NCBI GenBank assembly: GCA_034004945.1
Contig: JAVEVQ010000001.1
Location: forward strand, 62,001-126,000
Length of the DNA: 64,000 nucleotides
Direction: 5' to 3'
DNA from: Methyloversatilis sp034004945
GTDB lineage: Bacteria; Pseudomonadota; Gammaproteobacteria; Burkholderiales; Rhodocyclaceae
Shown: one piece after another, positions 7,640 through 15,136 of the stretch
Position numbering within the stretch: the first letter of the stretch is position 1
Layout: each line of letters begins with the position of its first letter
Position numbers and translations under genes: made by a program
The notes under the pieces: model-generated
What the model saw: the letters and a program-made list of their open reading frames with translations, nothing else
Told to the model about the DNA's origin: nothing
The model's database searches: none

Positions 7640-9094
7640 TCAGGCGAACAGCCCCTGCAGGTACCAGCGGTACGGCGCCCGGTGTTCACGATAGATCCAC
7701 AGCTTCTCCTGACGTGGTCCGACGGCGATGTAGTAATCGCGCAGCGCTTCCGCCGGATGGTCGCTGCCGGCGGCGTCGTCCCACCAGCCGGCCTCGATCC
7801 GCTCGGCGCGGCCGAGGCAGTGCAGCGGCCCGTTGCGCCAGGGCTGACCGTCGCGTTCGGCCAGCAGTTCGGGTTCCGGCAGCAGCCACAAGGGACGCTG
7901 CGGCTTGCCGGTGGCCGGCTGCGCACGACCCGGTTCGTCGCGCTGCTGCGCCCGTTCCGGACGGTGGTCGCCGCGAGCTGACAGGCCGTAGACCGCATCG
8001 TGGCCGAGGCGGGCACGCAGCCGTTCGACCAGCACGTCGCGGGCTTCCTGCCTGTCCTGCGGCGACGGCGCCTGAGTGCCGAACAGGTCGCGGCTGCGAC
8101 CGGGCTGTTCGATCCAGTCGGGTGCCCGCAGTCTCAGCGCGGTGACCGCTTCCGGCAGCGTGATGCGCGCCAGATGCTCGCGCGTCAGCGACGCCAGCAG
8201 GCGGGCGTCGTGGGTGGGGGTACCGGTGCGCAAGACCAGCCGGGTCGGCGCCGTGTGCTCGTGCTGCAGTTCGAGCTGGCATTCGGCGATGCCGGCATAT
8301 GCGGCAGCCAGCTGGGTGCATGCACTGTTGAACAGTCGGCTGGCAGCGAACAGCAGCACGTCGACATCGTGACGCGGTACCGGCAGTTCGAGCCTGCTGT
8401 CGATTTCCGGAGGAAGGGAGAAGAAGGGGCGCGGATCGGCGGTCTGTCCGAGCGCCTGGTCGATTAGGCGACGCAGGGCCTGCGCGTCGCGCAGTGCGAG
8501 CGCGTCGCGCGGCAGCTTCATCGCATCTCCCACGCTGCGCAGGCCGGCTTCGCGCAAAGTGGCCAGCCGGGCCTCGCCAGCTTCGGTCACCTCGAGTGGC
8601 AGTGCATTCAGCGCTGCCGGCAAGGCTCCTGGGCTGCCTATCGTGCGGCCGGGTGTGCCGAGGGCGAGCCAGCGTGCGGCACGTGGCGTCGGGGCGCAGG
8701 CGCTGAGTGCATGAAAACCGGCGGCGGCCAGCGCACTGCGCAAGACGCGCAGCAGACCGTCGAGGCCACCGAACAGACGGATGCTGCCGGCGATTTCCAG
8801 CAGCAGACCGTCGGTTTCGAGGGCGACATGGGGTGTGAAATGCAGTGCGCAGCCGGCGGCGTCCTTCAGTGCCGACGCTTCCACAGCGCTGTCACGCGGG
8901 CGGGTCAGCAGTTCGGGGGCTAATGCCAGTGCGTCGGCCATCCGCTGGCCGTGCCGCACGCCCTGAGCCAGCGCTGCCGCATCCAGCGCGACCACACGCT
9001 GCTTCGCCGCCACCGCCAGCGGCTGTGTGTGGGCCTGAGCGCGGAAGCGCGCCTGCAGCGGCCACTCGGGAAAGACCAGTGCCAGCCAGAGCAT
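7640..9094 (-). CDS. imuB: ImuB, catalytically inactive Y-family polymerase-like protein
   Basis: 484 residues. ImuB is the hub protein of the ImuABC mutasome: it binds the beta clamp, ImuA and the DnaE2 polymerase during SOS mutagenesis. The N-terminus (LWLALVFPEWPLQA) lacks the DxD-type metal ligands of active Y-family polymerases, as in ImuB. A Y-polymerase-like body extends to about residue 330, followed by the ImuB C-terminal region ending HRAPYRWYLQGLFA. It lies 29 bases after imuA in the lexA-imuA-imuB operon. The usual third member, dnaE2 (imuC), is not next; a MOSC gene occupies that place. Confidence 0.88.
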   Translation of the reverse strand: MLWLALVFPEWPLQARFRAQAHTQPLAVAAKQRVVALDAAALAQGVRHGQRMADALALAPELLTRPRDSAVEASALKDAAGCALHFTPHVALETDGLLLEIAGSIRLFGGLDGLLRVLRSALAAAGFHALSACAPTPRAARWLALGTPGRTIGSPGALPAALNALPLEVTEAGEARLATLREAGLRSVGDAMKLPRDALALRDAQALRRLIDQALGQTADPRPFFSLPPEIDSRLELPVPRHDVDVLLFAASRLFNSACTQLAAAYAGIAECQLELQHEHTAPTRLVLRTGTPTHDARLLASLTREHLARITLPEAVTALRLRAPDWIEQPGRSRDLFGTQAPSPQDRQEARDVLVERLRARLGHDAVYGLSARGDHRPERAQQRDEPGRAQPATGKPQRPLWLLPEPELLAERDGQPWRNGPLHCLGRAERIEAGWWDDAAGSDHPAEALRDYYIAVGPRQEKLWIYREHRAPYRWYLQGLFA

Positions 9095-9123
9095 GTCGTA
9101 CGCAGATCCATGTCGCAGGCCTG

Positions 9124-9810
9124 TCAGCCGACCAGCGCCAAGGCAGGGCGCCGGCGCAGGATGTCGGCACGCCGTACCGGGATGCCCGGACGTGTGCCGA
9201 GATGAACCGGTCGGTTGGCTGGGCGACCGCGTCGCTTCAGGATGTCGACGCGCACCTCGCCTTCCGCAGCGACGGATACCTGCAGGCGCAAGGCGGCTGG
9301 CGAGGCCATATGCGCGTCGGAGGCGGGGCGGAACAGCACCAGCGGCAGCGCGGCCTCACGCACCGCCAGCTGCAGCCGGCGCAGCAGAGCCGTGTCCACC
9401 CGGTCGAGCCAGCCGGTGACTGCACTGCACGCTCCCGAGTTGAGTGCGTGACGCAGCGCCCAGACTCGCTCGCCGGCACTAACCGCCTGGATCACCAGCA
9501 TGCGAGGCGTGCACAGACCCGCGGCGGCGAGCGCCGAAACATTCGGATACCAAGGCGGCGCCACCCAGGCCACCCAGCCATCGGCCTGACTGGCTTGGGC
9601 CAGCATGGGCAGCAGCAGGGAGACTTCACCGTGCCCGCAGCAGTCGGTCAGCACTTCGCTCATGTCGCCGATCGGCCAGCCTCCGCCGGGCAGTTCGGCG
9701 TCGAGCGCCGGATGACCGGTGGACACGGTGGGGCACGTGTCCACCGCCGTGTCGTTGGCACGCCAGACATCCGGACGGTGCAACAGGGTATGCAGGCTGG
9801 AGGCGCTCAT
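9124..9810 (-). CDS. imuA: ImuA, SOS translesion synthesis RecA-like protein
   Basis: 228 residues. ImuA is a RecA/SulA-related protein that modulates RecA and works with ImuB and DnaE2. The start SASSLHTLLHRPDVWR and the following STGHPALDAELPGGGWPIG are typical; the RecA-like core continues through EVLTDCCGHGEVSLLLP. The C-terminal segment is basic (ILKRRGRPA and RRADILRRR). It begins four bases after the lexA stop, so translation is probably coupled, and expression should follow the LexA box upstream of lexA. No complete Walker A is visible, in agreement with the family. Confidence 0.88.
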   Translation of the reverse strand: MSASSLHTLLHRPDVWRANDTAVDTCPTVSTGHPALDAELPGGGWPIGDMSEVLTDCCGHGEVSLLLPMLAQASQADGWVAWVAPPWYPNVSALAAAGLCTPRMLVIQAVSAGERVWALRHALNSGACSAVTGWLDRVDTALLRRLQLAVREAALPLVLFRPASDAHMASPAALRLQVSVAAEGEVRVDILKRRGRPANRPVHLGTRPGIPVRRADILRRRPALALVG

Positions 9811-9814
9811 CGCG

Positions 9815-10423
9815 TCAGACCGCGCTGCCGTTGCGGATCAGCCCCACCATGACGCCCTCGATCACCAGCGGATCGCGTCGGGTGTCGACGACGATGGGAC
9901 TGAATTCGGGATTGTCCGGCAGCAGTTCGACCTGTGCGCCACTGCGACGCAGACGCTTCACGGTCACTTCGTCGTGCAGCCGGGCGACAATGATCTGGCC
10001 GTTGTGCGCTTCGGAGGTGGCATGGACGGCGATCAGGTCGCCGTCGAGGATGCCGGCGTCGCGCATGCTCAAGCCCCGCACACGCAACAGATAGTCGGCA
10101 CGCGGTGAGAACATCGACGGGTCAACCTGATAGCGTCCCTGCACGTGGGCGTCGGCAAGAATGGGATTGCCGGCCGCGACCCGGCCTATCAGTGGAATGC
10201 CTGCCGGCTCGGACAGCCGGATGCCGCGCGCGCGGCCTTCGTCGAGACTGATGACGCCCTTGCGCGCCAGTGCGCGCAGATGGCTTTCGGCGGCGTTCGG
10301 CGAACGGAAGCCGAACGCCTGCGCGATCTCGGCCCGCGTGGGCGGGCTGCCACGTTCGCTGACGGCGTCACGAATCAGTTGCAGGATTTCCTGCTGGCGG
10401 GGCGTCAGGCTGTCGTTCGACAT
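9815..10423 (-). CDS. lexA: LexA SOS repressor
   Basis: 202 residues, the same length as E. coli LexA and collinear with it. The winged HTH (about 1-70) includes SPPTRAEIAQAFGFRSPNAAESHLRAL-type residues. The self-cleavage bond Ala84-Gly85 (VAAGNPI), catalytic Ser119 (GLSMRDAGILDGD) and Lys156 (DEVTVKRL) are all present, so this is a cleavable repressor. It heads an operon with imuA and imuB, and a CTGT-N8-ACAG box lies 26 bases upstream of its ATG. This is the lexA2-imuA-imuB type of cassette; whether the genome has another lexA cannot be told here. Confidence 0.95.
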   Translation of the reverse strand: MSNDSLTPRQQEILQLIRDAVSERGSPPTRAEIAQAFGFRSPNAAESHLRALARKGVISLDEGRARGIRLSEPAGIPLIGRVAAGNPILADAHVQGRYQVDPSMFSPRADYLLRVRGLSMRDAGILDGDLIAVHATSEAHNGQIIVARLHDEVTVKRLRRSGAQVELLPDNPEFSPIVVDTRRDPLVIEGVMVGLIRNGSAV

Positions 10424-10448
10424 GGGACAGGTGCTTGCTGTACGAGAA

Positions 10449-10464
10449 CTGTATTTTTATACAG
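10449..10464 (-). promoter_or_regulatory. LexA (SOS) box of the lexA-imuA-imuB operon
   Basis: CTGTATTTTTATACAG is a perfect CTGT-N8-ACAG SOS box with an AT-rich centre, 26 bases from the lexA ATG. On the reverse strand it overlaps a likely -10 (TATAAA), so bound LexA would block polymerase and autoregulate the operon. Confidence 0.93.
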
Positions 10465-10720
10465 TTATTCGTAAAGGCGCAAGCAGGCCGGGTGTCGATT
10501 GTCGACAATTGTTACAGGGTGGTATTTGTTCGCGTGCCCCCTGCCAGCCAACGCCGGTCCGTGTGGTTTGTGCAGTGCGATGAAAAGAAATGGATTTTTG
10601 CCGTGGCGCCCGGATGACAGGATGTTCGGGCGGGGGATCTAATACCGAAGTACTAGGTTCCGGCTGTCGATATTATTGACAGTGTTGCGGCGCAGCAGGT
10701 CCGGAGGCTTCAACCAGGCA
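10465..10720. other. Intergenic region upstream of lexA
   Basis: No gene seen. Two palindromes are visible: ATTGTCGACAAT (10498-10509) and CTGTC-N9-GACAG (10664-10682). The second resembles a stretched SOS box, but its spacing (CTGT-N11-ACAG) is wrong for LexA. No forward gene follows that they could control, so their role is open. Confidence 0.4.
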
Positions 10721-10750
10721 ACAAAAAAGCACCCGAAGGTGCTTTTTTGT
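10721..10750. terminator. Bidirectional intrinsic terminator
   Basis: Perfect 13-base inverted repeat ACAAAAAAGCACC (10721-10733) and GGTGCTTTTTTGT (10738-10750) around CGAA. With A and T tracts on either side it can end transcription in both directions; it lies just beyond the stop of the reverse PEP-CTERM gene. Confidence 0.9.
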
Positions 10751-10767
10751 TTTCAGGCAGGTGAAGC

Positions 10768-11262
10768 TCAGCCCATGCGACGCTTTGCCATCAGGCCGAT
10801 CATGCCCAGGCCAGCCAGCATCATCGCGTAGGTGTCTGCTTCCGGCACCACGGCGACCGGGGCGGTCGTCGAGGTCAGTGCGAGCACACCACCCAGGCTG
10901 CCGGTCGTGGAACCGGTCACCTTGTAGTAGTAATCGCCGGCGAGCAGGCCGTTGGCGGTGAACAGGGTGCCGAAGCTGTAGGCAGACAGAAACTTGTCTA
11001 CCGCTCCGGTTTCCTTGTACAGCCACACCATGCTGTCCTCGCTCAGACCGAAGAACGGCGATGCTTCTGCCGATACGGCCAGCGTGGACAACGAGGTGGT
11101 CGGGGCGGTCAGCGTGAAGGTGAAAATTTCCGAGAAGGAGCCGGACAGCGAGGCGATGCCGGTTTCGATCGTGGCGTGGTCGTCCCAGCTGGTCGTCGCG
11201 GCATTCGCGCTTCCCACTGCAAACAGACCGCATACAACAGCTGCGACCAAGGTTTTCTTCAT
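10768..11262 (-). CDS. PEP-CTERM sorting-domain exported protein
   Basis: 164 residues: a signal peptide (MKKTLVAAVVCGLFAVGSANA), about 115 residues of low-complexity Thr/Ser/Ala-rich beta-type sequence, and a C-terminal PEP-CTERM tail (VPEADTYAMMLAGLGMIG, then KRRMG from about 139). Such tails are recognised and cleaved by exosortase in bacteria that make exopolysaccharide-associated surface proteins, so the genome should encode an exosortase elsewhere. ATG 11262 is preceded by AAGGACAGGAT; an in-frame ATG at 11289 has less support. A candidate sigma-54 promoter lies about 155 bases upstream. The specific function is unknown. Confidence 0.88.
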   Translation of the reverse strand: MKKTLVAAVVCGLFAVGSANAATTSWDDHATIETGIASLSGSFSEIFTFTLTAPTTSLSTLAVSAEASPFFGLSEDSMVWLYKETGAVDKFLSAYSFGTLFTANGLLAGDYYYKVTGSTTGSLGGVLALTSTTAPVAVVPEADTYAMMLAGLGMIGLMAKRRMG

Positions 11263-11417
11263 ATCCTGTCCTTTCACAAAAAGTGACAAAGTGGAGCCCA
11301 GATTTTTGCAAGAACATCAGCCCCCCACAATCCGCGATGACGCCCTCATTTGCAACGACAAGTAAGGAGGTCATTCCGCACACTGCGAGCAGCTCAGCGT
11401 TCTGGTGAAACAGGGAT

Positions 11418-11432
11418 GCAAGACTCAGGCCA
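11418..11432 (-). promoter_or_regulatory. Candidate sigma-54 (-24/-12) promoter of the PEP-CTERM gene
   Basis: On the reverse strand the sequence reads TGGCCT-N5-TTGC followed by A. GG and GC have the required 10-base separation, and there are two differences from TGGCAC in the -24 block. RpoN and the PrsK/PrsR two-component system are known to drive many PEP-CTERM genes in related exosortase bacteria, which fits. The leader would be about 140 bases. Confidence 0.5.
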
Positions 11433-11677
11433 CTTTCTGTTTGTCATTGCTCTTTCTGAAGATAAATTTTCAACTGTTTGAATATGTTCAATAAAGTTTA
11501 TTGTTGACGGACGTTCGACTCAGCCGGGGTGTGATGCTCTTTGGTGCGTCAGGGCCATATTTGTGCAATGCGGCGACGGCTTTTTTTACAACGGCGAGGA
11601 AGGCTCGCCTGATAGAATCCGCCGGACTCCAGAGCGTGCGATGTTTCGTGGTCGCGTCGTGTGGATGGGAGGTGCGC
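11433..11677. other. AT-rich intergenic region upstream of bcp
   Basis: An AT-rich island (about 11455-11510) stands out from the GC-rich surroundings. It contains the perfect palindrome CAATAAAGTTTATTG (11489-11503). TTGACG at 11504-11509 could be a -35 for bcp. No gene is seen; the in-frame extension of bcp to 11501 lacks a ribosome site. Confidence 0.45.
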
Positions 11678-12193
11678 ATGTTGAATGCAGGACAACCCGC
11701 TCCGCTGTTCGAACTGCCGGATGCCGATCTGGAGCTGTTCAATCTGGGTGACCAGCTCGGGCAGCACCTGATGGTGCTCTACTTCTACGCCAAGGACGAC
11801 ACGCCGGGCTGTACGGCCCAGGCCATCGAGTTCAGCGATCTGGACGACGATTTCCGGCGTTGTGACTGCACCGTGCTCGGTGTCAGTCGCGACGAATGTT
11901 TCACACACGCAGATTTCCGCGACAAGCACGGCCTGACGGTCAGGCTGCTGTCGGACATCGACGGCGAGGTCTGCCGGCGCTACGGCGTCTGGCGCGAGCG
12001 CGAGGTCGATGGAAAGCTGCGGTTCTGCATGACCCGCTCGACATTCATCATCGATCGGAAGGGTGTCATACGTTACGCGCAATATGGCGTGAATCCGCGC
12101 GGGCACGCCGGGGAAGTCCTCGAACGCGTGCGCGCACTGCACATGAAAGGAATCAGGAATGCTCATCAGCAAGAACTCGGTCGTCACCCTTAA
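11678..12193 (+). CDS. bcp: Peroxiredoxin, Bcp/PrxQ type
   Basis: 171 residues of the thioredoxin-dependent peroxidase family that reduces hydrogen peroxide and organic hydroperoxides in the cytoplasm. The peroxidatic cysteine lies in KDDTPGCTAQAIEFSDL near residue 47. The fold continues through VLGVSRDECFTHADFRDKHGL and STFIIDRKGVIRYAQYGVNPRGH. ATG 11678 has GGGAGG at five bases, so the 59-residue upstream extension is discarded. The last 35 bases overlap the start of slyD, indicating one transcript. A second cysteine five residues after the first (PrxQ pattern) is absent, so a 1-Cys or atypical mechanism is possible. Confidence 0.88.
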   Translation: MLNAGQPAPLFELPDADLELFNLGDQLGQHLMVLYFYAKDDTPGCTAQAIEFSDLDDDFRRCDCTVLGVSRDECFTHADFRDKHGLTVRLLSDIDGEVCRRYGVWREREVDGKLRFCMTRSTFIIDRKGVIRYAQYGVNPRGHAGEVLERVRALHMKGIRNAHQQELGRHP

Positions 12194-12638
12194 GTACAGC
12201 GTGACGGATCCGGACGGCAATATGGTCGATCCGGGCGAAGCCCCGCTGGCCTATCTGCACGGCGGTTACGGCGGTATTTTCCAGCCGATCGAGGAAGCTC
12301 TTGAAGGCAAGACCGTCGGCGACGAAGTGGTCGTGAAGCTGCAGCCGGAAGATGCCTTCGGCGAGTACGACGAAGAACTGGTCGAGATCGAATCGCGTGC
12401 GAACTTCCCGGACAACATCGAAGTCGGCATGCAGTTCGAGCGCGTCAGCGAAGATGGCGAGGAAGAGGGCCTGTATACCGTGACCGACATTGCCGACGAC
12501 CGCGTCGTGATCGACGGCAATCACCCGCTGGCCGGCACCGCACTGGTGTTCTCGTGCTCGGTGTCGGCAGTGCGCCAGGCGTCGGCGGAAGAGCTGTCGC
12601 ACGGCCACGTGCACGGCGACCACGGCCACCACCACTGA
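12159..12638 (+). CDS. slyD: FKBP-type peptidyl-prolyl isomerase, SlyD-like
   Basis: 159 residues. The FKBP domain with inserted flap is clear: VVTLKYSVTDPDGNMVDPG, then GGIFQPIEEALEGKTVGDEVVVKLQPEDAFGEYDEELVEIESRANF-type signature of SlyD. The C-terminus is His-rich (HGHVHGDHGHHH), which binds nickel in SlyD and supports hydrogenase or other metalloenzyme maturation. The start lies inside the 3' end of bcp (35-base overlap). It probably acts as a cytoplasmic folding helper and metallochaperone. The His tail is shorter and lacks the many cysteines of E. coli SlyD. Confidence 0.9.
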   Translation: MLISKNSVVTLKYSVTDPDGNMVDPGEAPLAYLHGGYGGIFQPIEEALEGKTVGDEVVVKLQPEDAFGEYDEELVEIESRANFPDNIEVGMQFERVSEDGEEEGLYTVTDIADDRVVIDGNHPLAGTALVFSCSVSAVRQASAEELSHGHVHGDHGHHH

Positions 12639-12648
12639 GATCGTCCCC

Positions 12649-12680
12649 CGCCGGGCGCCGACGAGGGCCCCGGCGTTCTC
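12649..12680 (+). terminator. Possible terminator hairpin after slyD
   Basis: Stem CGCCGGG (12649-12655) and CCCGGCG (12669-12675) with a 13-base loop, followed by TTCTC. The loop is large and the T-run weak, so this is tentative. Confidence 0.35.
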
Positions 12681-12725
12681 CGCCCGCTGTCGGGCGCTGC
12701 GTCGAAATCCTGTCAGGGAGCATCC

Positions 12726-13742
12726 ATGTCGCGTGTGCTGGTCACCGGTGGCGCGGGCTATATCGGCTCGCACACCTGCATCGAACTGATGGCTGCGGGC
12801 CACCAGGTGGTGGTTGTAGATAACCTGTGCAACAGCAAGCGCGAATCCCTGACGCGCGTCGAACGCATCGCCGGGCAGACGCTGCAGGCCTTCGTGCAGG
12901 CCGATGTCCGCGATCGCGTCGCGATGCGCGCGGTGTTTGCGGCGCACGACATCGATGCGGTGATCCACTTCGCCGGCCTGAAGGCGGTCGGCGAGTCGGT
13001 CGCGAAGCCGCTCGAGTACTACGACAACAACGTCAGCGGCACGGTGGCGCTGTGCGAGGTGATGGCCGAAGCCGGCGTAAAGGCGCTGGCCTTTTCGTCC
13101 TCGGCCACGGTCTATGGTGATCCGGCGTCGGTGCCCATCCGCGAGGATTTCCCGACCGGGCCGACCAATCCTTACGGCCGTTCGAAATGGATGGTCGAGT
13201 ACCTGCTGCAGGACCTCGTCGCGGCCGACCCGTCCTGGCGCATCGCACTGCTGCGCTACTTCAATCCGGTCGGCGCGCACGAATCCGGCCTGATCGGCGA
13301 AGACCCGAACGGCCTGCCGAACAACCTGATGCCCTTCGTCAGCCAGGTGGCGGTAGGCAAGCTGGCCGAGCTGCGCGTGTTCGGTGGTGACTGGCCGACG
13401 CCGGACGGCACCGGCGTGCGCGACTACATCCACGTGCTTGACCTCGCTCAGGGCCACGTGCGTGCCATCGACTACCTTGCTGAGCATGCCGGTCTGCTGA
13501 CGGTGAATCTGGGTACCGGTCATGGCTACAGCGTGCTCGAGGTCGTGCGCGCCTTCGAGCAGGCGAGCGGACGCGCCGTGCCGTACCGCATCGTCGATCG
13601 GCGGCCAGGGGACATCGCCCAGTGCTACGCCGACCCGGCGAACGCAAACCGGCTTCTGGGCTGGGTTGCGCGGCGCAACCTCGCGCAGATGTGCGCCGAT
13701 GCGTGGAACTGGCAGCGCAGCAACCCGCAGGGCTATGCCTGA
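12726..13742 (+). CDS. galE: UDP-glucose 4-epimerase
   Basis: 338 residues, the usual GalE length. The NAD-binding Rossmann start is VLVTGGAGYIGSHTCIEL, followed by VVVDNLCNSKRESL, the catalytic Ser region AFSSSATVYGDP near 122-133 and YGRSKWMVE with the Tyr-x-x-x-Lys pair near 148-152, and the NPVGAHESGLIGEDP substrate loop. It interconverts UDP-glucose and UDP-galactose for the Leloir pathway and for lipopolysaccharide or exopolysaccharide precursors. It stands alone in the forward direction. Confidence 0.95.
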   Translation: MSRVLVTGGAGYIGSHTCIELMAAGHQVVVVDNLCNSKRESLTRVERIAGQTLQAFVQADVRDRVAMRAVFAAHDIDAVIHFAGLKAVGESVAKPLEYYDNNVSGTVALCEVMAEAGVKALAFSSSATVYGDPASVPIREDFPTGPTNPYGRSKWMVEYLLQDLVAADPSWRIALLRYFNPVGAHESGLIGEDPNGLPNNLMPFVSQVAVGKLAELRVFGGDWPTPDGTGVRDYIHVLDLAQGHVRAIDYLAEHAGLLTVNLGTGHGYSVLEVVRAFEQASGRAVPYRIVDRRPGDIAQCYADPANANRLLGWVARRNLAQMCADAWNWQRSNPQGYA

Positions 13743-13857
13743 CGCGCGTCGCGCGCGGAGAGCAGAAAGTCTCGGCGCGCCGCGGTAGATGACGACCGCC
13801 GCTTCGTGCTAAACCAGCCTCTCGCCGTCGGTCGGAAACAGCCCGGGAGGAGTGTTC

Positions 13858-14100
13858 ATGCACCTGCAAGTCGTGTTCGAGAGGGCGCACGCCGCGGACA
13901 GCGGAAACAGCGCATCCATCTTCCGGCAACTGCTCGACGCGCTCGAGCACGATGCACCGTTCGACCTGCAACTGCTGTATGAGCTGCCCTATGCCGACTT
14001 CGACACGGCGCTCAATGCGCTGCGAGAGTGGCGTTCGCAGCGCTACGTATGGCTGCGTGAACACGAGGGGTCCCAGCCCTGGCGCAGTCATCTGAGTTAG
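13858..14100 (+). CDS. Small protein of unknown function
   Basis: 80 residues, not recognised. The sequence is mixed and plausible for a folded cytoplasmic protein (HLQVVFERAHAADSGN, then FRQLLDALEHDAPFDLQLLYELPYADFD-type acidic helices, ending HLS). No signal peptide or membrane segment. GGGAGGA lies six bases before ATG 13858; a GTG at 13852 is also in frame. It stands between galE and the pseudopilin triad, with no obvious operon partner. Confidence 0.6.
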   Translation: MHLQVVFERAHAADSGNSASIFRQLLDALEHDAPFDLQLLYELPYADFDTALNALREWRSQRYVWLREHEGSQPWRSHLS

Positions 14101-14169
14101 CAGCTGCCTGCCGATTCCTCCATCACCTCAACCGGCGCTGACACGCGCGGCGTGCCCTGCCATGCGGCG

Positions 14170-14186
14170 CACCGGCTGCGCCGGTG
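14170..14186. other. Short hairpin upstream of the pseudopilin genes
   Basis: CACCGGC and GCCGGTG form a 7-base stem with a 3-base loop. There is no T-run. It may close the preceding small gene or lie in the leader of the pseudopilin operon. Confidence 0.3.
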
Positions 14187-14260
14187 AGCGGATCCGCTGC
14201 CGCAGCGCCCCGTTGTCCGCTGTCACGGAGCCGTGATGGTGCTGTGTTAACCTGCGGCGC

Positions 14261-14746
14261 ATGCTGCGTCATACGAGTTTTTCCCGCGGTTTCACTCTGA
14301 TCGAGCTGATGGTGGTGATCGCCATCGTCGGCGTGCTCGCGACCATGGCCATGCCCATGATGGAACTGGCGCGCGTACGTGCGAACGAGGCCGAACTGCG
14401 TACTTCGCTGCGGCAGATCCGCACCGCGCTCGACGATTACAAAAAGGCGTGGGACGAGGGGCGCATCGAGAAGAAGGTTGGTGCCAGCGGCTACCCGCCC
14501 AGCCTCGACGTGCTGGTCAATGGCGTGCGCGACGTCAAGCAGCCGAACGACGTGAAGATCTACTTCCTGCGCCGGTTGCCGCGCGACCCCTTTCATGCCG
14601 ACACATCGACGCCGCCCGAGCAGACCTGGGGCCTGCGCAGCTACGCCAGCCCGCCGGACGAACCGGTGCCCGGCGCCGATGTGTTCGATGTCTATTCGCT
14701 GTCCGGCCGCACCGGCCTGAACGGCATTCCGTACCGGAACTGGTGA
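14261..14746 (+). CDS. Type II secretion pseudopilin (GspG-like)
   Basis: 161 residues. A class III prepilin signal (FSRGFTLIELMVVIAIVGVLA) gives cleavage after Gly10 by prepilin peptidase, methylation of the new N-terminal Phe, and Glu5. The C-terminal domain has the GspG-like order: DDYKKAWDEGR, YPPSLDVLVNG, LRRLPRDPFHAD, then WGLRSYASPPDEP. Pseudopilins build the inner-membrane-anchored pseudopilus that pushes substrates through the secretin. It is the first of three adjacent pseudopilin-like genes and overlaps the next by one base (TGATG). No ATPase or secretin is adjacent, so it may use the orphan GspE at 4.6 kb or the main cluster at 28.7-36.6 kb. Confidence 0.87.
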   Translation: MLRHTSFSRGFTLIELMVVIAIVGVLATMAMPMMELARVRANEAELRTSLRQIRTALDDYKKAWDEGRIEKKVGASGYPPSLDVLVNGVRDVKQPNDVKIYFLRRLPRDPFHADTSTPPEQTWGLRSYASPPDEPVPGADVFDVYSLSGRTGLNGIPYRNW

Positions 14747-15132
14747 TGTTCACTTTTGTCCGCAAGCGCGGTTTCACGCTGATCGAACTGCTGGTGGTCA
14801 TGGCCATCATCGCGGTGCTGCTGACCATCGCCGCACCGCGCTACTTCGAACATCTGGACCGCTCGAAGGAAGCGACGCTGAAGCAGACGCTGGCGGTCAC
14901 CCGCGATGCGATCGACAAGTTCCGCGGTGACCGCGGCGCCTGGCCGCAAAGCCTGCAGGAACTGGTCGACAAGCAGTACCTGCGCAAGCTGCCCTTCGAC
15001 CCGCTCACCGACAGCAGCGAAACCTGGATCGTCGTGCCGCCGCGCGACTCGGCAAACGAAAGCGGCGTGGCCGACCTGAAGAGCGGCGCCGAAGGCACGT
15101 CGCGCGACGGCGTCGCCTATTCCGACCTCTGA
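14746..15132 (+). CDS. Type II secretion pseudopilin (second)
   Basis: 128 residues. The prepilin signal is KRGFTLIELLVVMAIIAVLLT with Gly before Phe and Glu5. After the long N-terminal helix comes a short GspG-like globular part (RDAIDKFRGDRGAWPQSLQELVDKQYLRKLPFDPLTDS). ATG 14746 shares its A with the stop of the previous gene, so the two are translationally coupled; longer upstream frames only shadow that gene. Probably a pseudopilus subunit with its neighbours. Confidence 0.86.
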   Translation: MFTFVRKRGFTLIELLVVMAIIAVLLTIAAPRYFEHLDRSKEATLKQTLAVTRDAIDKFRGDRGAWPQSLQELVDKQYLRKLPFDPLTDSSETWIVVPPRDSANESGVADLKSGAEGTSRDGVAYSDL

Positions 15133-15136
15133 CGCG

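Noticed and set aside
10664..10682. Second LexA box
   Set aside because: CTGT and ACAG are 11 bases apart instead of eight, so LexA binding is unlikely.
11313..11327. Second sigma-54 candidate near TTGCA before the PEP-CTERM gene
   Set aside because: GG/GC spacing is off by one base; the site at 11418-11432 fits better.
12153..13523. 456-residue reverse frame opposite slyD and galE
   Set aside because: Antisense shadow of well-recognised genes; no ribosome site and biased composition.
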